A stretch of DNA of 64,000 nucleotides from JAAXHV01 sp965207165 (lineage in GTDB: Bacteria > Pseudomonadota > Gammaproteobacteria > Eutrophobiales > Eutrophobiaceae), in contig OZ242265.1 of assembly GCA_965207165.1 (NCBI GenBank), positions 744,001-808,000 of the forward strand. Reading direction: 5' to 3'. Shown here one piece after another: positions 41,010 through 50,525 of the stretch. The position numbers and the translations under genes are program-made. The stretch's first letter is position 1, and each line of letters starts with the position of its first letter. The notes under the pieces are model-generated. The model had not been told where the DNA came from. It did not search any database and saw only the letters and a program-made list of their open reading frames with translations.

Positions 41010-43091
41010 ATGTCGAGTGAAGGAATAAGAATCGGTATTGACACCGGGGGCACTTTTACCGATTTTGCCTTGTCAAGGGACGCTGTTTTCCACACGACCA
41101 AGATACTGACTACCCACCAGGCGCCGGAACTGGCGATCATGCAGGGACTGGATGACCTGATGAAGGCTACAGGTTGCCGCCCTGCCGATGCGGAATTGAT
41201 CATCCATGGCACCACGCTGGCCACCAATGCCGTCATCGAGCACAAGGGCGCCAGGGTAGCCATGCTTACAACGGAGGGGTTCCGGGATGTTCTGGAACTG
41301 GGTTCGGAAAGCCGGTTTGATCAATACGACCTAGGCCTGACCAAACCCGCCCCCCTGGTGCCGAGGCAACTGCGGTTTACCATTTCCGAACGCCTGGCGG
41401 CAGACGGCAGCGAGTTGCTGCCGCTTGACCTTTCAGCCATCGAACAGGTTGCCGAAGAGTTAAAAAGACACGACATAGACAGTGTCGCGGTTTGCTTTTT
41501 GCACAGCTTTATCAACCCCGAACATGAAGAACGGGCCGCGCAGGCGTTGCGCAAACACTTGCCGGGTATCTATATCAGCCTGTCATCCCGGGTGGCGCCG
41601 GAGATCAGGGAGTACGAACGCTTCTCCACGACGATCGCCAATGCCTATATCCAGCCGTTGATAGATTCCTATCTCAAGCGCCTGCAGGAGGGCTTGAAAC
41701 AGGCAGGATTTGGTTGTCCGCTTTACATGTTCGTATCCAACGGCGGACTGGTGGAAGTGGACGTGGCCAGGCAGTTCCCGATCCGGCTGGTTGAATCCGG
41801 GCCAGCCGGCGGCGCCGTCTTTGCGAGCCATGTCGCCCGTATCCACCAGGAGGATCGCATACTGTCGTTCGATATGGGCGGGACCACTGCGAAAATCTGC
41901 CTGGTCGACAATGCGGAACCGCAGAAGGCGACCCTGTTCGAGATGGCGCGGGCGCATCGCTTTAAGCAGGGCAGCGGCCTGCCGGCCAGGATACCGGTGA
42001 TTGAAATGGTCGAGATCGGCGCCGGTGGCGGGTCCATTGCCCGGGTCGACAGTCTTGGCCGTATAACCACAGGTCCTGACAGCGCCGGTTCTGAACCGGG
42101 ACCGGCCTGTTATGACCTTGACGGCAGTAATGCAACGGTAACCGATGCCGATCTCATCCTGGGACGGCTGGAGGCGGAGGGATTCGCCGACGGTTCCATG
42201 CGACTCAACAGCGAGGCTGCCAGGCAGGCAGTCCGGGACAAGCTTGCGGTGCCGCTGCACATGGATATTCCGCTGGCCGCCTACGGTGTGGCTGAGATCG
42301 TGGAAGAAGATATGGCCAACGCGGCGCGTGAGCATGCAACGGAAAGCGGGAAATCGCTGACCGGGCGAACCCTGGTTGCCTTCGGTGGCGCGGCGCCGTT
42401 ACACGCTCTTTCCCTTGCAGGCAAGCTCGGGATCAAGCGGGTCATCGTTCCGGCCCATGCAGGGGTGGGTTCGGCAATTGGGTTTTTACTGGCGCCCGTT
42501 GCTTATGAACTTGCCCGCAGTTGTCACGTCAGGCTGACTGATTTCAAGCCTGGAGTACTGAACAAGCTGTTTGAGGAAATGAGTGAATACGCACACGGAA
42601 TAGTCGTATCAGGCGCTCCCGGGCGGGAGCGTACGGAAATCCGGCAGGCACAAATGCGTTATATCGGGCAGGGCTATAGTATTCCTGTCGACGTGCCGGT
42701 CGGGGAGTTGCTGAAAAGTGACGCACAATCACTGCAGCAGGCTTTCGACAAGGCCTATATCAACCTCTACAGCAAGCTGCATGACGGGGTTGACGTGGAA
42801 ATTGTCGGCGTCAGTGTTTCCGTTTCCGCCCAACTTGTTTTCGCTCAACCTGCAGAGACTGCCGTGACTGCCCCCGGCATTCCGCCTGAAATCGATCATG
42901 GCGCCACCTTGTTCGATGCGCAGGCCGGCGCTTACGCGGACGTAAACGTGTATTCACGTCATGCCCTGCAACCGGGGAATTACATACCAGGGCCAACCCT
43001 GGTGCGCGACAAGGGCACAACCGTCATGGTGCCGCAGGGTCACGGTGTCACGGTGGCCGGGGACGATAGTTTGATCATCGAAAGGGAATAA
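41010..43091 (+). CDS. hyuA: Hydantoinase A/oxoprolinase family ATPase subunit
   Basis: A 693-residue HyuA chain: IGIDTGGTFTDFALS at the N-terminus, LSFDMGGTTAKICL (near 290) and EIGAGGGSIARVDS. It uses ATP to activate a cyclic amide or related carbonyl for the HyuB partner encoded 8 bases downstream. The start is ATG 41010 with AGGGTATCTC just upstream. It diverges from tannase 1. The pair faces a second HyuA-HyuB pair head-on at 44.8 kb. Its RFKQGSGLPARIPV segment resembles that of the HyuA at 46476 (NKSGSGLPVSTPV) more than the other HyuA proteins here, suggesting that the two convergent pairs are sisters. Confidence 0.91.
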   Translation: MSSEGIRIGIDTGGTFTDFALSRDAVFHTTKILTTHQAPELAIMQGLDDLMKATGCRPADAELIIHGTTLATNAVIEHKGARVAMLTTEGFRDVLELGSESRFDQYDLGLTKPAPLVPRQLRFTISERLAADGSELLPLDLSAIEQVAEELKRHDIDSVAVCFLHSFINPEHEERAAQALRKHLPGIYISLSSRVAPEIREYERFSTTIANAYIQPLIDSYLKRLQEGLKQAGFGCPLYMFVSNGGLVEVDVARQFPIRLVESGPAGGAVFASHVARIHQEDRILSFDMGGTTAKICLVDNAEPQKATLFEMARAHRFKQGSGLPARIPVIEMVEIGAGGGSIARVDSLGRITTGPDSAGSEPGPACYDLDGSNATVTDADLILGRLEAEGFADGSMRLNSEAARQAVRDKLAVPLHMDIPLAAYGVAEIVEEDMANAAREHATESGKSLTGRTLVAFGGAAPLHALSLAGKLGIKRVIVPAHAGVGSAIGFLLAPVAYELARSCHVRLTDFKPGVLNKLFEEMSEYAHGIVVSGAPGRERTEIRQAQMRYIGQGYSIPVDVPVGELLKSDAQSLQQAFDKAYINLYSKLHDGVDVEIVGVSVSVSAQLVFAQPAETAVTAPGIPPEIDHGATLFDAQAGAYADVNVYSRHALQPGNYIPGPTLVRDKGTTVMVPQGHGVTVAGDDSLIIERE

Positions 43092-43099
43092 CCGTCATC

Positions 43100-44758
43100 A
43101 TGATTAATAATAACTTTAAGTCATCATTGCAACATATTGAATTTCAAGTGATATGGCGTCGCTTAATCTCTATTGTAGAAGACCAGGCCAGGACCTTGAT
43201 GAAGACCGCGTTCAGCCCCGTGGTACGGGAATCCGGCGACCTGTCCGCAGCCGTGTTCGACCCGCAGGGGCGCATGCTGGCCCAGGCCATTACCGGCACA
43301 CCCGGGCACGTCAATTCAACCGCTGCCGCGGTACCCCATTTCCTCAGGGAATACCCGCCGGCGGAACTAAAACCCGGGGATCACCTGATTACCAATGACC
43401 CGTGGATTGCGTCGGGCCACCTGCACGACGTCACGGTCGTGTCCCCGGTATTTCTTGCAGACAGGTTAATTGCGCTGTTTGCCTGCACCTGCCACCAACT
43501 GGATATCGGCGGGTTGGGGCAGGGGCCTGACGGCAAGTCGGTGTATGAAGAGGGACTGTATATTCCCGTTATGAAACTGGTTGACCGGGGTGAGGTAAAC
43601 CAGGATTTACTCAGGATAATTGAGGGTAACGTACGCACACCGTACGAAGTGCGGGGCGATATCCTGTCCTATGTCGCCGCAAACGAGACCAGCGGCGTGA
43701 AACTGCTGGATATGATGCGGGAATACGGACTGGATAATCTCGATTATACCGGGAACGAGATCATCGAACGCTCGCGCAAGGGGATGCTGGAAGAAATCCG
43801 CAAGCTGCCGGCAGGGACCACCCGTAACAGCATCACCCTGGACGGGTATGACAAGCCGGTTGAAATTGTCTGTGCGCTGACCGTTGCTGATAACGAGATA
43901 AGGATCGACTTTGCCGGCAGCACCGAGGCAAGCACCAAGGGAATCAACCTGGTACTGAATTACACCCAGGCCTATGCCAACTACGGGATACGCTGTGTGG
44001 TGGGCGCCCACATCCCCAACAATAGCGGCTCGTTATCACCGATAAAAATAAGCGCGCCGGAGGGTTCCATCCTGAATGTACAGCGCCCCTGGCCGGTCTG
44101 TGCCAGGCATATTATCGGGCAATTCCTGCCGGACGCGGTAATGGGTTGCCTGGCGCAACTGCTCCCGGAGAAAGTCCCGGCGGAAGGCGCGTCATCCCTG
44201 TGGGGCATTCAAATCCGCGGCGGCCCGGAGGTGGATGCCTCGTGCAATTTTGACAACCCGAATGGGGACGGGAAGCGTTACGAAATGCTGATTTTTAACA
44301 GTGGCGGAACCGGCGCCAGGCCCGACCAGGACGGCATGTCGGCCACGGGGTTTCCCAGCGGGGTGCGCGCCATGCCGGTTGAGGTTGTGGAAAACATGGG
44401 TCCCGTGGTGATCTGGCGCAAGGAATTGCTGGCCGATTCCTGCGGCGCCGGCAAATGGCGCGGCGGCCTGGGACAGGTCGTGGAAGTGGGGACCATCGAT
44501 GAGAGTCCGTTCCTGCTGTTCGCCATGTTTGACAGGACTGCGAATCCGGCTCGCGGCCGTATGGGCGGCGAGGACGGCAAGGTGGGAACAGTCCGGGTAA
44601 AGCACGGAAAAACCCTGAACCCGAAGGGCGTACAACTCATAGAACCCGGGCAGCGACTGGAATTGCTGCTGCCGGGGGGAGGCGGCTTCGGAGACAAGGG
44701 GCAGCGCAGCGCGGCACACCTGGAACAGGATAAGCTGGCCAGCCTCGTCAGCGATTAA
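43100..44758 (+). CDS. hyuB: Hydantoinase B/oxoprolinase family subunit
   Basis: A 552-residue HyuB chain (IEFQVIWRRLISIVEDQART; LITNDPWIASGHLHDVTVV; LLLPGGGGFGDKGQR), partner of the HyuA just upstream. The DPWIASGH form replaces the DPYxGGSH of the HyuB proteins at 24-27 kb, marking a different subfamily shared with the HyuB at 44837 (DPWIGTGH). The start is ATG 43100, eight bases after the HyuA stop. It ends 8 bases before the left arm of a GGGGTCAGAGC palindrome that separates it from the convergent pair. Confidence 0.9.
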   Translation: MINNNFKSSLQHIEFQVIWRRLISIVEDQARTLMKTAFSPVVRESGDLSAAVFDPQGRMLAQAITGTPGHVNSTAAAVPHFLREYPPAELKPGDHLITNDPWIASGHLHDVTVVSPVFLADRLIALFACTCHQLDIGGLGQGPDGKSVYEEGLYIPVMKLVDRGEVNQDLLRIIEGNVRTPYEVRGDILSYVAANETSGVKLLDMMREYGLDNLDYTGNEIIERSRKGMLEEIRKLPAGTTRNSITLDGYDKPVEIVCALTVADNEIRIDFAGSTEASTKGINLVLNYTQAYANYGIRCVVGAHIPNNSGSLSPIKISAPEGSILNVQRPWPVCARHIIGQFLPDAVMGCLAQLLPEKVPAEGASSLWGIQIRGGPEVDASCNFDNPNGDGKRYEMLIFNSGGTGARPDQDGMSATGFPSGVRAMPVEVVENMGPVVIWRKELLADSCGAGKWRGGLGQVVEVGTIDESPFLLFAMFDRTANPARGRMGGEDGKVGTVRVKHGKTLNPKGVQLIEPGQRLELLLPGGGGFGDKGQRSAAHLEQDKLASLVSD

Positions 44759-44765
44759 ATCTCGG

Positions 44766-44816
44766 ATATTTGGGGTCAGAGCAAGAGCTCTGACCCCTTG
44801 CTCTGACCCCAAATAT
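44766..44816. repeat. GGGGTCAGAGC palindrome, copy 2 (20-bp inverted arms)
   Basis: The 20-base arms 44766-44785 and 44797-44816 are exact complements, and a second GCTCTGACCCC (44787-44797) inside can pair alternatively with the left arm. The element is exactly between two convergent HyuB genes and would end transcription from both sides if it acts as a terminator. Same core as at 7090, 48652 and 63339. Confidence 0.88.
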
Positions 44817-44836
44817 TCAAATATCTTTCATCAACG

Positions 44837-46486
44837 CTACTCCTCGGGTATCTCGACGCCGTAATCCTGTTTTGCCCCCGTTGACGTGATAAAGCCTTTT
44901 CGATAGTCCTCGCGGACCTTTTCACCGGGTCGTTTTCCGGGATCGCCGAAGCCGCCGCCGCCGGCTTCCCGGATGGTAAAAAGCCCCCCTGCAGGTAACG
45001 TATGCGTGCCTTTGCCCGGGACGGTTTCGTTATTGATCCTGAAGGCGCGCAATCCGCCGTCCGTGCCGCCCGCATAGCCTTTGGCGGGGTATTCCGTGCG
45101 TATTCCAAACAGGGACAGCGATATTGGATGGCCCGTGTTGTTTTTCAGCACGACCTGTTGTCCCGGACCGCCGCGGTATTGGCCTGCCCCGCCGGAATCG
45201 GGGAGTATGCGCCGCTCCAGCACGGCAATGTCTGTTTCGTCTTCCCATATCTCGCTGGATATCATTGCGCAGTTTGTCGGCGCGGGCGTGGTTTGACGGC
45301 CGTCCAGTCCGGTCATGGCGCCGATCCCGCCGGTGGCGAAATACTGGTCAAGCAGCTTGTCTCCATTCCGCAGCATACCGTTGAACACAACCGCCGTCGC
45401 CATCCCCGGTTCGGCCTGGACGGCTTCAGGCAGCGCCCTGGCAAAGGCGCCCATCAGCAGCGGCACGACATACCAGCCTACCGTATTGCGCCCCAGGGTG
45501 GCTGCCGGGTGTTGAGCGTTCAGGATACAACCTTCCGGGGCCGTCACGTCCAGGGTCGACACGTTGGCAAGGTTGTTTGGCAGGTCCGGCGTGGTCAGGC
45601 ATTTCAGGGTGTATGCGCACCAGGAACGGGTATAGCAGAGCGGGACGTTTATTGCGTAGGGCACGCAGGGACTGGTGCCGGCAAAATCGATTTTTACGCG
45701 GTCGCTTTTTATCTCCAGGGTGCAGGCCAGGGTAACAGGTTGTTCGCCCCGTGTTTCAGCTTTCAGTTGATTGTTGTAGACACCATCCGGCATGGCCAGG
45801 ATCTTTTCCCTGACAGCCGTATCCGACTGCCTGATGATGCCGTCGGCGATATCCTGTAAATCTTCCCGTTCATACTGGTCCAGCATCTCGTTCAGTTTTA
45901 CGCCGCCGGCATACGTGCCTGAAATATTGGCCATGATATCTCCGACCACCTGCTCCGGCGCGCGCACGTTGCCCTTTATGATATCCAGCAATTCTTCATT
46001 CAACTGCCCTTGCCGGTAAATCTTCAGTGGTGGGATTAGCAGGCCCTCTTCGTAAATATCCCTGCTCGATACGGATGCGCCCCTGCCGCCGGTATCGACG
46101 AGGTGGCTAATGGTCATGACGAAACCAATAAGATCGCCATTGCGGAATACGGGCCTCAATACGCTGACATCCGCAAGATGGCCGGTGCCGATCCACGGGT
46201 CATTGGTAATGATGACGTCACCGTCTTCCAGGCTGTGCGCGGGATAGCTTTCCAGCAGTTTTTCGATGGTATAAAAGGCGGTACCGGTAAACGCGGGCGT
46301 ACTTTGCGAACCCTGGGCAATGGGGCGTCCCGAGCGGTCGAATATGACGGCGCCTGCGTCCCATGCCTCCCTCACGGTCATGGAAAAAGAGGTATGGACC
46401 AGCGCCAGGAGTATTTCATCTGCAATGGAGATGAGACGGTCCCAGAGGAGCCCCAGGGTGATGAGATCCAACGTATTATGCTTCAT
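44837..46486 (-). CDS. hyuB: Hydantoinase B/oxoprolinase family subunit
   Basis: A 549-residue HyuB chain (LGLLWDRLISIADEILLALVH; IITNDPWIGTGHLADVSVL; IREAGGGGFGDPGKR), partner of the HyuA upstream with which it overlaps by 11 bases. The start is ATG 46486. N-terminal VHTSFSMTVREAWDAGAVIFD follows the pattern of the HyuB at 43100 (KTAFSPVVRESGDLSAAVFD). It should hydrolyse, or carboxylate, a cyclic or carbonyl substrate. It ends near palindrome copy 2. Confidence 0.9.
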   Translation of the reverse strand: MKHNTLDLITLGLLWDRLISIADEILLALVHTSFSMTVREAWDAGAVIFDRSGRPIAQGSQSTPAFTGTAFYTIEKLLESYPAHSLEDGDVIITNDPWIGTGHLADVSVLRPVFRNGDLIGFVMTISHLVDTGGRGASVSSRDIYEEGLLIPPLKIYRQGQLNEELLDIIKGNVRAPEQVVGDIMANISGTYAGGVKLNEMLDQYEREDLQDIADGIIRQSDTAVREKILAMPDGVYNNQLKAETRGEQPVTLACTLEIKSDRVKIDFAGTSPCVPYAINVPLCYTRSWCAYTLKCLTTPDLPNNLANVSTLDVTAPEGCILNAQHPAATLGRNTVGWYVVPLLMGAFARALPEAVQAEPGMATAVVFNGMLRNGDKLLDQYFATGGIGAMTGLDGRQTTPAPTNCAMISSEIWEDETDIAVLERRILPDSGGAGQYRGGPGQQVVLKNNTGHPISLSLFGIRTEYPAKGYAGGTDGGLRAFRINNETVPGKGTHTLPAGGLFTIREAGGGGFGDPGKRPGEKVREDYRKGFITSTGAKQDYGVEIPEE

Positions 46487-48587
46487 GGCGGGTTAAAACC
46501 GGTGCGGCAATGAGGTTCAGCCTGTCATCTGTTTCGACAGAGTCACCCTCATGAATGACGGCTGTGCACTCATCGTCTTCGATCAACATGGGCCCGGTAA
46601 TTTTCTCTCCCTGCCGCAAGGCATAACGGTTAACTACCGGCCACTCAACAAAGCGGTCATCCTTGTGTGAATAGACGTTGCGGACACCGGTCGACGCGTC
46701 GCCGTTGCTGTGATCGGCAGGTTTACAGCCGTCAACCGGCGATGTGCCGGCAACAGTGACCTCCGCCTTCCAGTTGATGATTTCAATGTCCCTGTCGGGA
46801 AAACGGGTGAAGAAATGTTTTTCGTATGCCTCATGAAACAGACCCGGCAGCGCGGCATAAAGGCTTTTCATGTCGGCGCCGGAGGGCAGGCTGACTTCCA
46901 GTTCAAAACCTTGTCCCAGGTAGCGCATGTCCAGTCGCCTGGCGGTTTCAGGTTTGCCGGCACTCGCATCTTCATGGGAGATACTCCGCAGGATGCTGTT
47001 TTCCAGTTCCGTAAAGCGCTTGCTGAACCCTTCCGGTGAAAGCCCGCTTAACGCGGTCCGGTATGATTGCATGGAGGCAAAAGACACAGGCGCGCTCAGC
47101 AAGCCGACCGCAGATGCCACGCCGGAGGCGAAAGGGATGATCACCTGCGCCATTCCCAGTTTCCCTGCAATTGCCATGGCATGGGCCGGCGCTGCCCCGC
47201 CGCATGCAACCAGCCGGCACTTTCGATAGTCGATGCCGCGTTCTGCCGAATAATGTTTTATTGCCGCCGATACTTTTTCGTTGACGGTCTCGTAAATACC
47301 CCAGGCAGTGCGGGGTACCGTTGCGGCCAGCCTGCCGGCCAGGTTGCCGGCAATCACCCGTTCGGCAAGCTCGGACGGCGAACCCAGTTTACCGCCCGGA
47401 AACGTATCCGTGCCGTAATAGCCCAGCAGCAGGTTGGCATCGGCAGGGGTGGGCTGTTCTCCTCCAAGCCCGAAACAGGCGGGTCCCGGTTTTGCGCCCA
47501 TGCTCTCCGGCCCGACCTTGAGGACGCCGCGCTCATCGATGGCGGCGATGCTTCCTCCCCCGGCGGCAATCTCGGCCAGGTCCAGCACCGGGGTGGAGAC
47601 GGGCAGGCCGCTGCCTGATTTATTCCGGTAGACAAGGCCGACCTCCGTATCGTAGCGTTTCTGCGCCTTGCCGCTGCTGATAATGCCCAGCTTGGCTGTC
47701 GTGCCTCCCATGTCAAGCATGAGCAGGTCGGAACCGGCAGTGGCATTATCTACCTGGCCGCACCTCAGGGCAGCCGCGGCCGAACCGGATGCGAGCAGGC
47801 GTACCGGGTATTGACGGGCAGTGTCTATATTCACTACGCCGCCATCTGAGCCGAGCAGGTGCAGCGTACCGGTGAATCCGTTATTTGCTAACCAGGCATC
47901 AAGTTCCGACAGGTAAGTCCTGAATATGGATTGGGAATACGCGTTTACCACTGCCGTCGTCCAGCGCTCATACTCCCTGATGGCAGGCAGTACGCCAGCG
48001 GAGGTGGAGACGGACATACCGGGAAATTCACGGGCTATGATTTCGCCTGCCCGGCGTTCATGGACAGGGTTGCGGTAGGAATTGATGAAACACACGGCAA
48101 CGGAGGTAATCCGGTGCCAGCCGTTTAATTCCTGAACCGCTCCCAGGACCTCTTGCTCCGGCAGATCAGTTTCTATTTCGCCCTTGCTGTTGATCCGTTC
48201 ATCGATCTCCCTGCGCAGCGGCAGGGGGACCAGGGGTTCAGGGTACTCAATGCGCATGTCGTACAGGTCGTAGCGCTGTTCCCTGCCGATATCGAGCGCT
48301 GAGATGAAACCTTTTGTACATAACATGCCGGTGGCATCTCCCTTGCGCTCCAGCACGCCATTGGCAACCATCGTCGTTGCATGGGTAATACGGGATACGG
48401 CGGCCAGTTGCACACCGGCTTTTGACAGCAGGACCCCCAGGCCCTCACGGACCGCCTGCAGGGGGTCGTCCGGGGTGCTCAGTTGTTTATGCACATACAG
48501 TTGTTTAAATTCCCGGCCGGATAAGGAGAAATCGGTGAACGTGCCGCCGATATCAATACCGAGCTGAAACTGTCCGGTCTGGTTCAT
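46476..48587 (-). CDS. hyuA: Hydantoinase A/oxoprolinase family ATPase subunit
   Basis: A 703-residue HyuA chain with LGIDIGGTFTDFSLS (residues 9-23), LLMLDMGGTTAKLGI and EIAAGGGSIAAIDE. It forms a two-gene operon with the overlapping HyuB. The start is ATG 48587. The upstream gap to the divergent ThDP enzyme holds palindrome copy 3. As the fourth Hyu set in the window, it raises the question of separate substrates. No transporter or regulator is attached to this pair. Confidence 0.91.
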   Translation of the reverse strand: MNQTGQFQLGIDIGGTFTDFSLSGREFKQLYVHKQLSTPDDPLQAVREGLGVLLSKAGVQLAAVSRITHATTMVANGVLERKGDATGMLCTKGFISALDIGREQRYDLYDMRIEYPEPLVPLPLRREIDERINSKGEIETDLPEQEVLGAVQELNGWHRITSVAVCFINSYRNPVHERRAGEIIAREFPGMSVSTSAGVLPAIREYERWTTAVVNAYSQSIFRTYLSELDAWLANNGFTGTLHLLGSDGGVVNIDTARQYPVRLLASGSAAAALRCGQVDNATAGSDLLMLDMGGTTAKLGIISSGKAQKRYDTEVGLVYRNKSGSGLPVSTPVLDLAEIAAGGGSIAAIDERGVLKVGPESMGAKPGPACFGLGGEQPTPADANLLLGYYGTDTFPGGKLGSPSELAERVIAGNLAGRLAATVPRTAWGIYETVNEKVSAAIKHYSAERGIDYRKCRLVACGGAAPAHAMAIAGKLGMAQVIIPFASGVASAVGLLSAPVSFASMQSYRTALSGLSPEGFSKRFTELENSILRSISHEDASAGKPETARRLDMRYLGQGFELEVSLPSGADMKSLYAALPGLFHEAYEKHFFTRFPDRDIEIINWKAEVTVAGTSPVDGCKPADHSNGDASTGVRNVYSHKDDRFVEWPVVNRYALRQGEKITGPMLIEDDECTAVIHEGDSVETDDRLNLIAAPVLTRHEA

Positions 48588-48651
48588 CGGGTAATAATGT
48601 CACACATAGTACTCATTCATCGCAACAGGGATCACAACAGTCAGTCCCGCA

Positions 48652-48736
48652 GATACCCGGGGTCAGAGCAAAATTCAGGCAACCCGGTAGATTGTATAGC
48701 CCTACTAATCGCTATTTTACGCTGACCCCGGATATC
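48652..48736. repeat. GGGGTCAGAGC palindrome, copy 3 (imperfect, 39-bp centre)
   Basis: The left arm CCGGGGTCAGAGCAAAAT (48657-48674) faces 48714-48731, whose complement is CCGGGGTCAGCGTAAAAT (16 of 18 identical); similarity continues outwards to 48652 and 48736. It lies in the promoter gap between the divergent HyuA and ThDP enzyme genes, so it is not only a terminator at convergent ends. Confidence 0.75.
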
Positions 48737-48750
48737 CAGAGCAGATATTA

Positions 48751-48765
48751 TGTATACTGTACACA
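48751..48765. promoter_or_regulatory. Imperfect palindrome TGTATACTGTACACA before the ThDP enzyme
   Basis: The 15-base site follows TGTnTACnGTAnACA symmetry and ends 22 bases before the ATG at 48788. It could be an operator for a GntR/FCD-type regulator. Alternatively, its TATACT is simply a -10 promoter element. The 11-base core TGTATACTGTA also occurs at 53470-53480. Confidence 0.35.
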
Positions 48766-48787
48766 GATAATCCTTAGCCGGCATGTT

Positions 48788-50467
48788 ATGAAGACAGGCG
48801 CACAAATTCTCGCAGATCTCCTGGTAAGTAATGGAACCCGCTTCGTGTTTCACATGCCCGGGGAAAGTTTTCTCAGCGCAATCGACGCCTTGAGCGGGCA
48901 CCGGGATACGGTAACGGCGATCAGTTGCCGCAATGAAACGGGAATGGCCGTGATGGCCGAGGCGACGGGCAAGCTGACCGGCAAGCCGGGGGTCTGTTTT
49001 GTGACCCGGAGTCCCGGCGCGACCAACGCGTGCCTGGGTGTCCATACCGCGTTCCAGGATTCCTCGCCGATGATCCTGATCGTCGGCCAGGCGGGGCAGT
49101 TTGAGACCGAACGCGACGCATTTTTACAATACCAGGATTTCCCGAACATGTTTGCGCCCATGTCCAAGTGGGTGGCGCAGGTCGATAGCGCGCACCGGTT
49201 GCCGGAAATTGTCAGCCGGGCTTTTCATACCGCGCTGTCCGGCAGGCCAGGGCCTGTCGTCCTGGTAATCCCGGAAAATGTACTTAACGAAGAATGCCGG
49301 CCGCAGAACGTGGCTCCGGTACAGACAATTCAGCCTTCTCCTTCACAGGAACAGGTCGACGAGTTGTTCAGGCTGCTGGGCAAGGCAAAAAAACCGGTGT
49401 TACTGGTCGGTGGCGCCGGCTGGGATGAAACCGCAAGGGAGCAGGTACACGACTTTGCTGATAAAAATAAACTGCCCGTAGTCGCTTCTTTCAGGCGCAG
49501 GGATATTATTGACCAGCGCCATCCGTGCTACGCGGGCGAACTGGGTATTGCCTGCAATCCAAAAATTATCCCGTGGCTGCAGGAAAGTGACCTGGTCATT
49601 GCTCTTGGCCTGCGTCTCGGCGAGATGAATACCATCGGTTCCGGGTTCATGGTCGGGTTTACCCTGTTCGACGTGCCCGCGCCCAGACAGACCCTGGTAC
49701 AGATTCACAGCGGTATTGAAGAACTGCAGCGGGTATACCAGGCTGATTTGGCAATTCTCGCATCTCCGGGCCCGATGGCCGCAGCCCTGAACGGCATGGA
49801 AGCCATTGCCGGCGTCCCGTGGGAGCAATGGACCCGGAACGCCCGTACCGAATATGAAACATTCACCGCCACCGACAATTGTCCCGGGCCGGTCGACCTG
49901 GCCGGCATCTTTCGCTGGCTGCGGGAACGCTTGCCGGCCGATGCCATCCTGACCAACGGGGCCGGCACCTATGCAGGCTGGAGCCAGCGTTACTTCCAGC
50001 ATTACCGGCCGCAGACACAGCTTGGCCCGATCAGCGGCGGCATGGGCTACGGCCTGCCTGCCGCCATCGCCGCGAAACTGCACCGGCCTGAAGCGACCGT
50101 TGTTGCCCTGGGTGGCGACGGGTGTTTCCTCATGAACAGCGAGGAACTGGCGACCGCGGTGAAGTACCGGATAGCCGTTATCGTGCTGGTCATCAATAAC
50201 GATATGTATGGCGCCATACGCCTGCACCAGGAGACGGCATTCGGCGGACGGGACCTGGGGACCTCCCTGTCTAACCCGGATTTTGCCGCCCTGGCCAGGG
50301 CGTACGGTATCTTCGGCGCGACCGTGAACAGAACCGATGAGTTCGAACCGGCTTTCGAACAGGCGCTGGAGTCCGGCGGACCTGCCTTGATCGAATTGAA
50401 AATCAACCCCGAAGCGATCAATACGCGCTTTACCCTGAGTTCCATCTCCGGCAAAGATCATAACTGA
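48788..50467 (+). CDS. ThDP-dependent enzyme, acetolactate synthase-like
   Basis: A 559-residue cytoplasmic enzyme with the three-domain thiamine diphosphate layout: the activating Glu50 in CRNETGMAVMAEATG, and the cofactor motif from GGDGCFLMNSE (Asp444) to VINNDMYG. This family decarboxylates 2-oxo acids and often joins the product to another carbonyl. The start is ATG 48788 (MKTGAQILADLL); the frame is open to 48692 but that part overlaps the palindrome and lacks family similarity. No small regulatory acetolactate synthase subunit is present, so branched-chain amino acid synthesis is unlikely; a catabolic decarboxylase or lyase is the better guess. The small CcoN-like gene follows after 58 bases. 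Confidence 0.86.
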   Translation: MKTGAQILADLLVSNGTRFVFHMPGESFLSAIDALSGHRDTVTAISCRNETGMAVMAEATGKLTGKPGVCFVTRSPGATNACLGVHTAFQDSSPMILIVGQAGQFETERDAFLQYQDFPNMFAPMSKWVAQVDSAHRLPEIVSRAFHTALSGRPGPVVLVIPENVLNEECRPQNVAPVQTIQPSPSQEQVDELFRLLGKAKKPVLLVGGAGWDETAREQVHDFADKNKLPVVASFRRRDIIDQRHPCYAGELGIACNPKIIPWLQESDLVIALGLRLGEMNTIGSGFMVGFTLFDVPAPRQTLVQIHSGIEELQRVYQADLAILASPGPMAAALNGMEAIAGVPWEQWTRNARTEYETFTATDNCPGPVDLAGIFRWLRERLPADAILTNGAGTYAGWSQRYFQHYRPQTQLGPISGGMGYGLPAAIAAKLHRPEATVVALGGDGCFLMNSEELATAVKYRIAVIVLVINNDMYGAIRLHQETAFGGRDLGTSLSNPDFAALARAYGIFGATVNRTDEFEPAFEQALESGGPALIELKINPEAINTRFTLSSISGKDHN

Positions 50468-50525
50468 TTCATATCAGGTGAGATTGGGAACCGGCAGATG
50501 GTTCAACGACACGGAGTAACACACC

